64,000 nucleotides of DNA from Selaginella moellendorffii (taxonomy: Eukaryota > Streptophyta > Lycopodiopsida > Selaginellales > Selaginellaceae). The notes beneath the pieces are model-generated. The model was given only the letters and a program-made list of their open reading frames with translations, searched no databases and had not been told where the DNA came from. This document shows positions 1 to 15,998 of this stretch, piece by piece. Where the stretch lies: positions 34,048 to 98,047 of the forward strand of contig NW_003314349.1 in NCBI RefSeq assembly GCF_000143415.4, read 5' to 3'. Made by a program: the position numbers and the translations under genes. The first letter of the stretch is position 1. Every line of letters starts with the position of its first letter.

Positions 1-230
1 GGGGGGTCCCCCCCAATTAGACCCCCTTGGGGCATGGGTTTAAACCCATGTGGGGGGGGGAAAAAAAAACAACCCCGCCCCGGGGGGACCAAATTAAGTT
101 TTCAAGGGGTGGGAAAGGCTTTTAAACCCCTTTTTTTTTTTTACTTTGGGGAGCCCCCCCCCCCCCCCCCCCCCCCCTACCCCTATAAGGAACACACACT
201 TTGGGTTTTCACCCCAATCTTCTCTTAGTA
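1..230. other. Low-quality homopolymer-rich start
   Basis: Long runs of G, A, T and C (a C run of about 30 near 158-177) follow each other with almost no ordinary sequence between them. This is typical of poor base calls at a contig edge. The short open frame across it encodes only poly-Pro/Phe type sequence and is not a gene. Confidence 0.75.
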
Positions 231-1397
231 CCAGGAGTTAGTCTCTAGGACAAGCTCAAAACTTACATGGAATGTCCCTAGATTGCAAATTTAGACACGG
301 GATGAACACCATTGTATTCAGGCTAATCTCTACATTCTACAGACATGCCAAATGAGCGAATTTAAACACTTTCCAAATAGCATTTGGGACAAAAATGAGA
401 CTAACACAAAGGGCATGATAGTGAGGGTATTTTGCAGATATGGTAAGCTATCATCTAACGAATATTAAGGGGTTAGTCTCAATATTGTGAGGGTTCCCAA
501 CACTAGCAAGTGCAAATCAACGAATGAGTTTCTCTAACCAGATTAAGTATGCTTAACAAATAGCATGTAGGAATTCCATCCCTATGCTCATCTGGTCAAG
601 TGCATACATGATAACTAGTTTCTTAACTAGTTTGAGTGGAGACCATAAAAGGGGCCAGCAGTACCGACCTTTTGCCATCGTGGCAGTAAGGAAAGAGTGT
701 CCGTAAGGACTAGCCGACAAGTATCTTTCGATACCCAAAGTCATATTCATGACACTCTCCCCCCCTTGGGGAAGATCGACATCCTCGTCGATGTATACTC
801 AAGTCTAGCAAACTCTTAAGGAAACAACTCTGAAAGTTAACTAAAAGCCATAGTATGTAGGAAACACATCGACTTAAATGAGTTATAGAACAACCTCTCT
901 TCTATGTCCAAAGACGTTAAGACTCAGACACCCTCCGGCTATCACTAACAAGGAAATGACTAACGGAGTTAGCCACTCTTGTTGCTCCGAGTACCACTCG
1001 GCTTACAAAGGAATAATACATCCCTGTCCATAGGGACATAGGGAGAGGCCAAAGGCCCAACTGCCCCTAAGCAAGAAATCAACCCCATCAGGAAGATTTA
1101 GACAACTATTATAAACTGGTAAATTAAGTTGTTTATACGACCACACCCTTTGCAAAAATGAGTCATTGAGAGAGAGGTAGGGACTTGTGATCAATTTATA
1201 ATAGTTATCCCCATGGTTATGGATTGGACCTATGCACCGAAGTGCCAAAGTCAGCCTACTAAAACTCACCCAAGTACTACAAACGAGAGAAACGAAACTT
1301 TGATTTATAGAAATATATTACTTTATTAATTTGCAAGATTTATTACAAAGTTTACAAAAGCTAGTCTTTATTATTATTCTTATACTTCGTGACAAGC
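231..1397. other. AT-rich flank of dead gypsy element, no gene
   Basis: No credible coding region is seen. It lies immediately 3' (minus orientation) of the dead gypsy integrase and may include the remains of its 3' untranslated region and LTR, but no second LTR copy or target-site duplication could be identified in the window. Confidence 0.4.
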
Positions 1398-2270
1398 TTA
1401 CACATGGGTAAGATTACTAAGAGGTTCCCAAGTTAATTCACAAGATGGGTAACCTTTCCACTTAACTAGATATTCCTTTGCATGACCACCACGTTTCCAG
1501 CGACATGATAGAATGCTTTCAACTTTGTATTCAGGTTCACCATCCACAACTTCTAGCAGTGGACAAATCTCCTCGTGGCACTTAACATCAATAGTGTAAG
1601 GAGCCAATAGATTGGCATGAAATACATTATGAATATTGGACATCTCCATAAGAAGATCCAACTGATAGGATACATCACCAATTCGACACCCGATAGGGTC
1701 CAACATATCTCGGTAATAGCTTTCGAGACAAAGATCCCTTAATGTTCAAGTTCCAGGAAGATAGCCACACCTGATCTCCCACTTGATAGGATACATCTTG
1801 ACAATGCTAATCCTTATCACATCCATACCTATCCTGAGCTTTGCCCATCACCTCAGTAGCTCTAGACCAACCTTGGCATAGCTACTCCACATAAATTCAA
1901 TGGCTGGGACCAACACTTTAGACATTGGTTTCGGTACGACAATCTATTAAGGCACCCCATGAGCATTCCCTTGCAACATCTCCCATGGAGAATAACCAAT
2001 AGTGCTGTGAAATGTGTTGTTATAATAGATTTTTGCTGTGTCCAAATGCTCTACCCAATTGCATTGGTCCGCCACAACATAGTACCACAGATAATCCTCA
2101 ACTTGAGCATTCATACCTTCGATCTGCCCATCAATTTAAGGATGATAAGCCATACTAAACTTCAACTTGGTACCAAACAGCTGGAACAATGTGCTCTAAA
2201 ACTTCCTTGTAATCTCAAATCTCTATCTAAAATCATCTCTTTGGGAAGACCATGAACCTGCACGACTTCA
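1398..2270 (-). mobile_element. Decayed Ty3/gypsy chromovirus integrase with chromodomain
   Basis: The minus strand near 1398-1706 reads a gypsy integrase C-terminus: a stretch ending NIHNVFHANLLAPY (the usual HNVFHVSLL-P module), then a chromodomain with EYKVESIL, EYLVKWKGYP and LTWEP. Just upstream, frame-broken reading gives VSYQVGDQVWLS and KLLPRYVGPYRV, and further upstream (about 1960-2260) pieces like HGLPKE, DRDLR and MAYHP with QIEGMN, which are integrase-core motifs. Several stops and frame changes interrupt it, so it is a dead fragment. The chromodomain after the integrase defines the chromovirus branch of Metaviridae. No gag, protease or reverse transcriptase is seen nearby. Confidence 0.8.
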
Positions 2271-5200
2271 TGGAAAAAAAGCTTTACCACTTGCTTCGCA
2301 TTTACTGTTTGAACATTTCCACTGCTTAAGGGCATTTACACAAACACTGTTCCAAGCTCAGTATAATCCCTTGAGGGCCAATGCTGCTTTATGGTACAGT
2401 TTGTTGCAATGTGGATCCATTGGAGGAGCATCCAGGGGTGAAAACTAGTTCTTCAGCCACCACAGTGGGATAGAGACTTCCATCTGTATGTCTCTCTCTT
2501 GGATGGAACGTGTGGGATAGCATTGTGTCAGTCAGCAAGATGATGATGACATGCTGAACTAGAGGCATGAGAGTAAGTTGCCAGCTCTAGTTGCAATAGG
2601 GGATGTGCAGGGTGACAGAGATGTGCCTGCTGCTGTTGGGAGCTTTGCCATATAGAGCGTGAGCAGGGTATTCCTTGAGTATCTTAAGATCCAACTACTA
2701 GAGTGATTTAAGGCATGAGATATACATGGAATTTGGATAACCTTGAGAGTGTGTTTGCATTGTTGGGGGTGCCCTTCCCCCAAAAAATGGTGAACCTAGC
2801 ACATACAAGCTTTTTTATTGGAGTTTCTTGGAGAAAGATTGAGATTTGAGGGCTCTTTTCTGAGTGTATTTTTTTATATTTTGGATGCGTTGGAGAGCTT
2901 AAAATCTCCTCTTTCTGATGAAGTATGGTGCAAGCTCATCCATACAAGAAGATAGGAGATATTTGGGTTTTTTAGTCATGTGACACTTCCCATCACTTGG
3001 TTCATGGTTTATGAAAAGATTTGTCTTGTTAGTAGCACTCTGAGGAGTTCTACCATTGTTCACAATCCCACCACCATCCCCATTCAATCCTGTGAGTTTG
3101 AGAGATTTCCATATTGGTTTTCCTATTTCTAATTTGAGATGAGTGGCATTTCGGCATGTTTTGTCATGGTTTCCTAGAGTTGTTAGTAGATTTTCTTGTC
3201 TAGGGTTTGGGTTAGCTTGCTAGAGAGACTTTTTGGTTGTTCATATAGCATTTTTTGTTCATCTTTCATGTTTATTTCTTCTTTTATGCTTATTAGAGGG
3301 ATTTGCCTTATGTGAGAGGATTCTTTATGATCATTTTCTGGTGAGTATGAGTGTGTTTTAGTGCTTTGAGTGGTCTTGAGTGATCCACATTTTTCTTCCG
3401 ACCCTGACAATTACTTAGAGGCCGCATTTGATGCCTGTTCAAGCTTGTGCTCATAGATCTGCTCAGCCAAAAGTGTTCTTTCACAGCACATTCCTTTAGG
3501 AATGTTTTCAAAAATCATGAAAGAGCTCAAATGTCCCCTCCCCCATAGCACATGCCATTTATGGGTATTTACTGCTGTCTACCTTTCAACATGGAACCTC
3601 CTATTATCCATGTTCTCCAGTGCTCCATGGAGATGCCACAGTTCACTCCTGGACAAGGTGTTGATGATGAAGAACACATCTAATGTTTTGCCACTGATAT
3701 TGCACATAATTATATCAATGACAATAATCTCATCCATGAGCATTTCTTGTTTTTACTTTTTGGTAAAGCCCATGAGTGGGCACCTTCACTCCTCCCCACA
3801 GAGCGGTCATACCTATGATAAGAAAGTTTTGCAAGAAATTTAGGAACGAGAAGACTAATCAACAACTCTATTCAGAACTTTTCTTTTTCTGGCAGTGATA
3901 CAATGATAGCATTGTGGATTATGTCATTTTCTTCAAGCATCATTGGAAGGCATGCCTTGCTTAGAACCTCATAAGTACAAGAGCCAGTTATCTTTGCATT
4001 TGTTCAAGGTCTCAAGTTGATGATCTAGCACAAAGTTTTCATAGTATTACCAATACCTTTGAGCATGCCAAGAAGTTAGAGCAAGAGTATCTCTAGAACT
4101 TGTCATCTCGCCCAGCACTGAGGGTAATTGTCCACCAATCAAATAGCTTCTAGTGTCCCAATAGCTCCAATCAAGGAGAAACTCCCACCTACAATTGCAT
4201 AGGCACTAGACAAGCTTCAAACTTAGAAGTAGCTATCCAGTAGTAGCAAAAGTAGTATGATAAGTTGAGGAGTTGAGATCATCCAACCTTAGGCCACACA
4301 CCAATTCTTTTGAGATGTATTTAACCTATATAGAAACAAACTAAACCTACATAGAAATGGGTTTTTAATTTTCCTAAATGGTGACTTTGCCCTTGAAGGT
4401 TTGAATCCTAGTTGTAATACGAAATATGGTTAGCATCTTGGTTTTTATATGCTTTTTAGTAACTTGTAATTGCACCTGCAGTTTGTTGTAGATATTATAT
4501 ACTTCATAAGATTCTAAATAGCAATTAAATCAGCTAAAATTTTACAAATATATAATATTATGATATAGATTAAAATATAAAATCTATTAAAATTTATATT
4601 CTAGAAATTGTTTTTCTAGAATACATGTTATACTTGATTATATTCTGAATTTTTATAAATAATCTGGTACATATTTTTGATACATTTTTATTACGTTTTA
4701 TAACTAAATGTAAAAGGTCTAAATTTTACATCTATTTTTCTTTTTAAAATAAACTATAAACTATACCATAGAACATACTTTAATAAACTATATAATAAGA
4801 ACTCTCAACAAGCTTTCTACCAAACCAAGTGTTTGCCATGCTGAAACTAACAAAGAATAAATGAAGTTTTACTAATAAATCTTAATTGTGGCATTAATGG
4901 TTTTCAAACAATTCTCTATCTTTCAAACAGCTTTATGAAAACAGCTTTATGAGGGCTAATAGTTGATAATCTAGAACAGTAGAAAAACCTCTTCCACTTC
5001 TATTCTGTGAATCTGTTGGTGCCCTAAAGCTATGTTAAGTCTTAACTTATATTAATCTAAATAGGCCTAAATGGGCTTATCTCTTGAAACCAGTACCAGA
5101 TTGGTGAGAGTGGGCATTCTAGCAATTTGGCCTACAACTGGATTATTTAGCAAGGGCATGGAGGCTCTATGATATAGATGAGTCCTCCGAGTACTTATCC

Positions 5201-7900
5201 CAAAGCTTTTCTTTCACCTCTTCATCTCTGCTAACAAGTGCCTGGGCATTGCAGTTGTAGCTGGCCATTGCGGCTGTGCAGCCATGGCCAGCTGTGTCTG
5301 GCTCATGGCAACGGCTGAGACTAGCCAAGGCTGCCTGCTCACACTCCAAGCCAAGCTCTAACAGAGTTGACTACAGTATGGTGACCACATACAATGCATT
5401 GTCATAGTTCGAAGTATGAAAAAAATCATTTTAAGTACTGCATCATTTGTGACTGATGCCATCCCAATAACTTTGCTTGCTGCTGCCAAGGTCCAGAATG
5501 ATATGCTGTGAGCTGCCCATGCTAGAGAGAAATCTCGCAAGCTCAATCCTAATAAATCGGCACCTTATGTGAAACTTTTGTTGTTTGTTTCAAGCCAGCT
5601 ATCTTTCTTGGAGAAAGATAGCTGGAGAGTGCCATAGCTAGCTCTCTCTGTGAACCATAACAACAGTTGGAATCCCACACAGATTCAGCCGAGACAGCTG
5701 TGACAATCAGACCCACGCATGGATCCCATCCCACAATCATTCATGTGATCTGGCTAACTCACCCAGTAATCCTTGGCAGCATTTCTGCCTCGTGAACTTG
5801 TTTGATTGATGAGTGAGCCCTGCCGAGAGAGCATGCTGCCACATTTTTGCAGTGCTCATCAGGGAATGGTGACTCAAGAATTGGGCCCATCCTTGCTCGC
5901 TGTTGTCTCAGAAGCCCTAGTGCCATGCTGTGGTGAAACCCATGGCTGGGGAATCTCAGGCTGCTGTGCAATGCACCCTAGCAGCAATCTTGTGAGTCAT
6001 TACCGTGGCTGCTATGGATTGCCAGCATGTTGTGTTGCTTCGAAATCTACAAGTGCGTGAGAGAAGTATAACAAGATTTAAAGTTTACACATAATTTGGA
6101 ATGAATAGATATTTGTATTACAGAAAAAGCAATTAAAATATACTATTTCTGATTGTTGTGATTTCCACAACTGAATTTTTTGGTGTCTCAAAATGGACAA
6201 TAATATTTGCCTCATTCAATAGAAAGAATCCTATTGGTTTTAAAGACAGATAAAGAGCAATCTTTTTTTGGGAACTCCATAGCAAACTTAACCATAAACT
6301 CACCTTTCATCCAAATTATAAATTTTATCCACCATTTTATCAAGTATTGTAACTCTATATTCCATCTTATCATCTATTATTGTAACTGATTTATGAGGGA
6401 TGGTACTTTCCACAAACAACAAAACCATTTTCCTTCTCCTCTAACATTGTGAAAGAGCAAAATGAGCAAAGACTTTCAACTTGAGTAAGGCTTTGTTGGT
6501 TGTCAGAGATGAAATATCCACTAATCTATATAATTGAAAGGTCAAAATGGAAAAGAAATATAAAAAATTTACATTACCTTGTCTTTAGAAGTGAGGCCAT
6601 AGTACATTGAGGCCATAGTACTTTTTATAAACTTTATTGAGCCTCTGAATTTCATTTGAGTCAACTAGTGCCAAGAATAAAGTACTTCCAAGTGTTGCTA
6701 AATCACCCGATACACTCATGCTTTTCATAATATTAAAAAATAAAAACTTTGGCATGTATCTAGCATATAGATCTTCATGCTTCAGGTGCACATAGAGTTG
6801 TGAATAACATCTTAGAAATGGAAAACTAAACAGAAAAAACATTACCATAGTCACATCCAAAGGATTATCAAAAGAAACAATCTTTATTTCAGGAAAAACA
6901 CTAATGTTGATTGCAACAGCATGTATAGCTTATCAATAAAGTATAGTAGCCATCAAAGATGATATAGAAGCATCTCTAGTTGGTTGCAATCTTAGTTTAA
7001 CATATGATAAAAGAATTTGTAACATAAAGAACTTCCTCTTAAGTTCCATGGTAGAAAATAGGGTTCTTCTATCATTCGGAAGAGAATTATAATCTTGTTA
7101 ATTTTTAACGAATAAATTACAAGTGAGAAGCACTTTAAACCTCTTACATAATTAGGGTTTGCAAGCCATGTATATTTGTATAATCCATTATATAAGCAGG
7201 GTATTTTGCACTTTGCAGAGTGTAAGATGAACACAGGAAATGAAGTTTATAAGATAACTTTATAACTTTATAAGGTTTGCAAGATGAACTTTATAAGTTC
7301 CATACCTAGGTAAAGATAAAATCAAAATTAAATTAAAAAAAGGATTTCAAAACCATACATAGATAAAACCTTAAGCTCAAAAGTCTTAGTTGAATTGTTT
7401 TTTCAAAGACAAGTGATGCAATAGTAGCTTTAAGGATGGTTGGCTTTGTCCTCTTTATTTGTCAAATTACAAAACTAAAAGGAAAGAAATGAACAAAAAA
7501 TCTCATAAGAACTCATATTTTTTTGACAAATGCTTAGCTATTATTTGATATTGAATGTAAAGTCTTGGACTTCTTTAAAGGTCACCCATAACAATACTAC
7601 TCAAACACAAAAGTGCTCAATTCCACATATTATAAGATGATAATTCCTCAACAACAGGATTGTGTGACAAGTACTAAACAACATCCATAAAGGTATATCT
7701 ATGTGATTGATTAGACCCAGTTAATCTATGATAGTAAAAATAGCTAAAAATAAACTAGTCTTTACTTTGAAGAATCAAGAACAAAAAACAAAAAAAATTG
7801 AGCAAAAATGTAGAATCCCGCCACATTTACTATTGATCTAGGTTTAGGGTTAACATGGCCCTATCAAGGAAAGTCAGCCGGCTAGGATGTAAGTTCCCCT
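2271..7900. other. AT-rich intergenic desert
   Basis: No ORF with recognisable domains on either strand. A less AT-rich patch at about 5160-6060 has short frames on both strands but nothing I could assign. It is probably old, degraded repeat DNA. Confidence 0.5.
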
Positions 7901-8329
7901 TGATCCTCTCGATTCTATTCCCAATCGTATTTCCTAGAAAGATTTTGTGGTGGGCACTCTTGCAGGATTACGGTGCCCCTGATTTCGTGCCTCCAGCAAT
8001 GATCTCTGGGATGGGAATTGATGCAGTGATCAGCCGCACACAGTGGTATTCCCGTCACTTGTTTTATTCTTTTACAGCAGATATTGAGAGTGTTTATCCA
8101 CACCAATCCTGGAACAAAGCTCGCAAGGTGAATCCTTGCAAAGAACATGAGAGCTTTGTAGAGGAAGAAAATCTTGTAGCTTTGCTTGTAGACGCAATGA
8201 GCCTCCGGTTCTTGATCCTCGATTCTCTCTGCTAAGAAATGCAAGATCAAAAGCTTGTGGAGGCTTGTATAGCTAGAAATGTTTGGAAGTTTGCAAGAAG
8301 TACAAGTTACTGTCTTGCTATCTTGTCTT

Positions 8330-8640
8330 GTCAAAGGATCAATCTCTTGCAGCCAAAGCCAGAAATGGTGAGCGTGATCCATGAATCCAGCACAGCTGTA
8401 AGCACTCAAAAGAGTGCAAAAGGTGATGGCGTCCAGCTAACAAGATCCATCCAGCCTCATTTCCTAAAACATCTCCAGAGACTCCTTGCTCTTCCATTCT
8501 GAGTGTAGCACGAAAAGATTGAGTTCCAGGACACAATATCACAATGGTGTTCCATCCACAGATCCCAGAATACAAGTACAGCGGACTTGAGTCTTCACAC
8601 CACCATACATGGAGATTAACACATTTCCATGCTTGCAATG
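8330..8640 (-). pseudogene. PPR gene relic
   Basis: Read on the minus strand across several stops, this stretch gives a pentatricopeptide-repeat pattern: SLEMF-EMRLDGS-LDAITF followed by TLLSAYSCAGFMDHA. It matches the typical plant repeat (ALELF-EMQ-EGV-PD-ITF-LLSACSHAGLVDHA). Stops and the lack of a continuous frame show it is dead. The open frame that continues minus-ward to about 7915 may be more of the same gene but carries no clear repeat. Confidence 0.6.
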
Positions 8641-9840
8641 GTGAGAGTGGAGAGACTCGGACTAGTTATCCAGCCAAACGGTACCACTTTGAAGCCTTCG
8701 GGGTGTGTCAGCTGGGAAAATAAGGCACGTTAAAATATGTTGTACTATATCCATCTATGAATGGATGAATCCTCATCCAAAAATTTATTTTGTGTTGTAT
8801 TAAATCCTAAACAATATGCACGTGCTTTAAATGTCATTGAGCAGTGTTCACAATTATGGATAAAACTTGAGTTGTATTACAAATCAAATCTGTCATTGAA
8901 GAATAAAATTTAACAAGATTTATTATCATCTACCACTTAAAATTTGACAACTTGACAAATTCCCCATGCCAACACAAGTATCGATCATTGCTAGGTAGTT
9001 AAGATTGTTGAGCTTGACACCAGTTTAATCCATGAGCTCAAAACTTTAAGAGCTCCCTTGCCATTGCCACTTTAGACGTAGGCCCCAATCAATGCATTGT
9101 AAGTCATGGTGTTTCTTAGGTCTTTTGGAGTGTGAGTAAGAGCCTCACGAGCTCACAATGATACAAAGTGGTTAGGAAAGTTTAAAAATTATAAATAAAA
9201 AATTAATCTAAATAAATAATAATTTTCTACATGTTGCATGTAGCAATGTTTGGTTTTCTTAATAGTAGTGTTATTACTACTTATTAATCCAATTGATCAA
9301 ATAAAAGTTTATAATTTATAAACACAAAATTAATCTTATTGTATATCAACCATTAAATGGTAGAATAAAAAATAATATACTAGAAAGTGTTTAAGTAAAT
9401 ATATATATTTATAAACATGTTTATAAATTATAAATAAAAAATTAATCTAAATGAATAACAACCATTAAATGGTGAAATATCCTAGAATATTCAAATATAT
9501 TCTAGATATATTCACTACCATCCTAACCCCCTACAGGTTTTCTTAAGTAAACTAAAAACCATTAAATCTTAGATTATTTAGGTATATTTACTACCATCTT
9601 ATAGATTTGGTTAAACAAACCAAAAATGCTAAAACATAATATTTAAAAATAATCATGCTCTTTTTGTATATTCTTATCACTGTTCTACCTTAAACCTAAA
9701 AGATGAGGAATAGATCAGATTGAATTTGAAGAAAAAAAAGTTTTAGGGGAACATATCCTTGTGGATAATCAGGGTTAGGCAAGAAAGGTTAAATGCAGGC
9801 AAAAAAAAATGGTACTGGCACACTATTCGCAGTGAGAGGG
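8641..9840. other. AT-rich spacer
   Basis: Very AT-rich sequence with repeated runs such as taaataaaaaattaatcta (seen near 9190 and 9430). No gene is recognised. Confidence 0.5.
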
Positions 9841-9869
9841 CGAGATTAAAACCAAGGTGGTGCCGAGTG

Positions 9870-10180
9870 CTTTGCTCTCCACACTCGTCTACGACGACCA
9901 AGACAAACGCAACGAGTTGCTGGCATGGTGATCACCACATACGGAGTCATGGCGAAGGAGCAGAGGTCTTTGATCCCGACCGTGCAGATTGGATCCTGGA
10001 AAGGCAGTACCTTCTGGGCAATGTGGAGTGGCATATGGTGGTAGGCACAATCTGGAATGCCTACACACAAGTCTCACTCTCTTGCAGGCATCTCTCAAGG
10101 TCTTTCAGGAACGCCATTCCAGAATAACATCAAAGATTTTTCTGCTTTCTTCGGGTTCAGCCCTGGAGAGGGAACTTCGA
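9870..10180 (+). pseudogene. SNF2-type ATPase fragment (decayed)
   Basis: The plus strand shows, in different frames, VITTYGVM near 9930, then VEWHMVV near 10025, then LSGTPFQNNIKDFSAFFGF near 10100-10165. These are in the order and spacing of the SNF2 ATPase core: TTY motif, W-D-VI-DE-H region, then motif III L[ST]GTP-QNN. The DEAH-type acid pair is lost and the parts are out of frame, so this is a relic. Which SNF2 subfamily it came from cannot be told. It stands in a GC-richer island between AT-rich DNA, next to PPR and UFSP debris. Confidence 0.55.
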
Positions 10181-10884
10181 AAGGTGTACCAGGATAGGAT
10201 CAGCAAGTACAGGAGTAAAGGGACGTTGCACATAAACGGGTTTAGCATCTTGAGCATGTTGCGTGCGGTTGAGGCAGATGTGCGACCATCCAGCTTGAAC
10301 ATCTATTTCAAGTTGACATGATCTGATCACGGAGGATGGAACTGATGAGGGAGGCCGTCAGAAGCTCCAGCTCGAGGCCCGGGAGAAGCAAGAGGAGCTT
10401 GATCGTAGCGTGCAAGAGATTGGCCAGTCGGCAAAGCCGCGTTAAGGGTACAAGACATGATCCCTCGGGGATCATCTGGACGTCATGATCAATGCTCGAC
10501 CTGATCTGAGCTGGAGGGAGCCGGGATCCAGTTCTCCAGAAACTTAATTTCCCAAGAGATTTCTGGAAATAAGGAAACAGTGGACATGGAATGGAAGCGA
10601 TGGAACGCATCGCCATAGAGAGGAATCTTCTCCAAGCCGAGAGCACGACGTCAAATCCAAATGAGCATTGAAGCACTCTCATGAGACGCAACTCCAAGCT
10701 GAAAATGCCCGACTTCCTCGCATGTTCTCTTATTCTCTCTTGACTTCCTGTAATCACGCACACAACCATGGCTGTCGAAACGAAAGCTGTTCTGTGCTCA
10801 GAAGTATAAAGTCCTGGTCACTTGTGGAGCTTGCAAGCCGTGAGCGAGATCACGTCGGGATGGAAAAGCATAACCCAACTTGCC

Positions 10885-11110
10885 AGTTCACGCTAGAGAC
10901 CGATCACACATGAGCCGTGACTCCACGCCAGTCGTGGCTAGGAAGAACTGGATCCCATCACGGAGAGTCCCTCTGTGGGCATATGCTACAAGCATTGGGT
11001 TCCAGAGGATTGAATCGCAGGTGTTGCAATTGAAGATAGATTCTAGGCACCATTTCTGGATGATCGAGCGCAGGTTCCAGATCCATGCTCGCATGGATGC
11101 CATGATGATT
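10885..11110 (-). pseudogene. PPR gene relic
   Basis: The minus strand reads DSILWNPMLVAYAHRGTLRD followed by GIQFF, which fits the PPR consensus (D-V-WN-ML-AYA-NG-L--AL-LF). It is open for only about 70 codons with frame-shifted extensions on both sides and no start, so I treat it as a fragment. It may be part of the same dead PPR gene as the relic near 8.3-8.6 kb, but the SNF2 fragment lies between them on the other strand. Confidence 0.5.
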
Positions 11111-11529
11111 GTGTTCCAGGATACCCCTTATGGCCGCCCTGGTAAAGTACGAAAGTAAAACTGTGCTGCCGGCGGTATGAGGACAGGGTGGGTGCGGACA
11201 TCTTGATACTGCACAGCGCCCACAAGCCCGTAATTTGCAATCGCGGCTTGATCGTTTGTAGCTAGTATTCGTGGCGCAAATGGAAGTGAATATTTAAAAA
11301 AGACTCTTCGTTCCACAGAATGCTACTGGATCGATCTTCTGATGTTCAGTCACAGAAGAAGAAAACAAATAAAACGTCATCTGGATTGCATTACTTCAAA
11401 CGCTTCCCTTATCAGTTTACCTCCGCGGAGCTGCAAGGGAAGATTTTTATATAGCAATTTCTCCTCAGTGGCAGCCACTCTGGAAGTTTTTGCAGAAGGT
11501 TTAGATTCGTCCTCGGATATGAGTAAAAG

Positions 11530-11905
11530 ATCGCCCATTATGTGTGCAACGCATAGAAAGAAAAATATAAAGAGTACCTTGATGCCAGTGCTGATCCACG
11601 TACTTGTGACTCCGTTATCACTATTCACGAGCTCCGGCAATTTAATGCTTGCTAGTGTTTGATGCGCTCAGGGTCAGATCACTCGAATTTCTTGTGTGAA
11701 GGTCTCATGCATGAGATTTAGGAAAACTAGAGTATATACTTTTTCTGAAACTTTAGACAGCTTGAGGACACTGTGGAAGCAGTGTTCCCAAAACTCCTAG
11801 CCAGTGTCAGTCACGGCCTTCTTCCACACCAGCCTCCACTCCAGATGGTCTTGAGGTCCGATCCAGGAAAGCGCTCTTGTCAACAAAGGAAAGCGCTTTC
11901 CATGC
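11530..11905 (-). pseudogene. Inverted copy of the 3' end of the UFSP gene
   Basis: Read on the minus strand, this closely matches about 58,930-59,340: the exon coding for the stretch around LDPHYTG to the stop codon, the post-stop sequence with its GT...AG-like segment, and further non-coding sequence up to a shared gcacacat-atg-tgatgggcgat region. Shared landmarks include ctcaagaccatc-ggagtgg, the gcttccacag-gtcctcaagc stop region, tctcatgcatgaga, and cacaagtacgtggatcag. Small deletions break the frame (for example GGCTGGTGTGG has lost six bases). Non-coding sequence is copied too, so this is a DNA-level duplication and not a retrocopy. It lies about 47 kb from its source, in opposite orientation. 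Confidence 0.85.
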
Positions 11906-15547
<3,642 letters not shown>

Positions 15548-15693
15548 ATCTATAGAGCACCCCGAGATATATACACCCCTATATATATGAAAAAAATATA
15601 ATAGACCATGTATCGCGGGGGGGGGGGGACCCCGGGGAGACACGCGCCCCCCGCGCGAGTCTGTGAGAGGCCAGCCCACGGAGAGGGGGGAGC

Positions 15694-15798
15694 NNNNNNN
15701 NNNNNNNNNNNNNNNNNNNNNNNNNNNNNNNNNNNNNNNNNNNNNNNNNNNNNNNNNNNNNNNNNNNNNNNNNNNNNNNNNNNNNNNNNNNNNNNNNN
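15694..15798. other. Assembly gap (105 N)
   Basis: Run of N. The flanks are a G run (about 15,617-15,629) and GC-rich sequence. Open frames that cross it are artefacts of translating N. Confidence 1.
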
Positions 15799-15998
15799 AG
15801 GAGCGAGTGCGGCGCATCCTCTCGCATTCCGGGCGATGACGGAGGACGAGCTGCCAGGGCGGCGACGGCGATAATGCGTGTAGCAACAGTGAAAGCGAGG
15901 GAATCGCTGGCGAATCCTTCGACGCCACCGCCTCTTCCCTAAATGCGGGTCAATGGCGAGCCAGCAGCGATGGGGGCGTAGGTGAGATTTTCCCCAGA

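Noticed and set aside
7855-8502. Plus-strand frames of 126 and 87 codons
   Set aside because: The PPR signal is on the minus strand across the same bases; the plus frames show no domain.
10308-10769. 153-codon minus-strand frame between SNF2 and PPR debris
   Set aside because: No repeat or motif could be placed, although it may be more decayed captured sequence.
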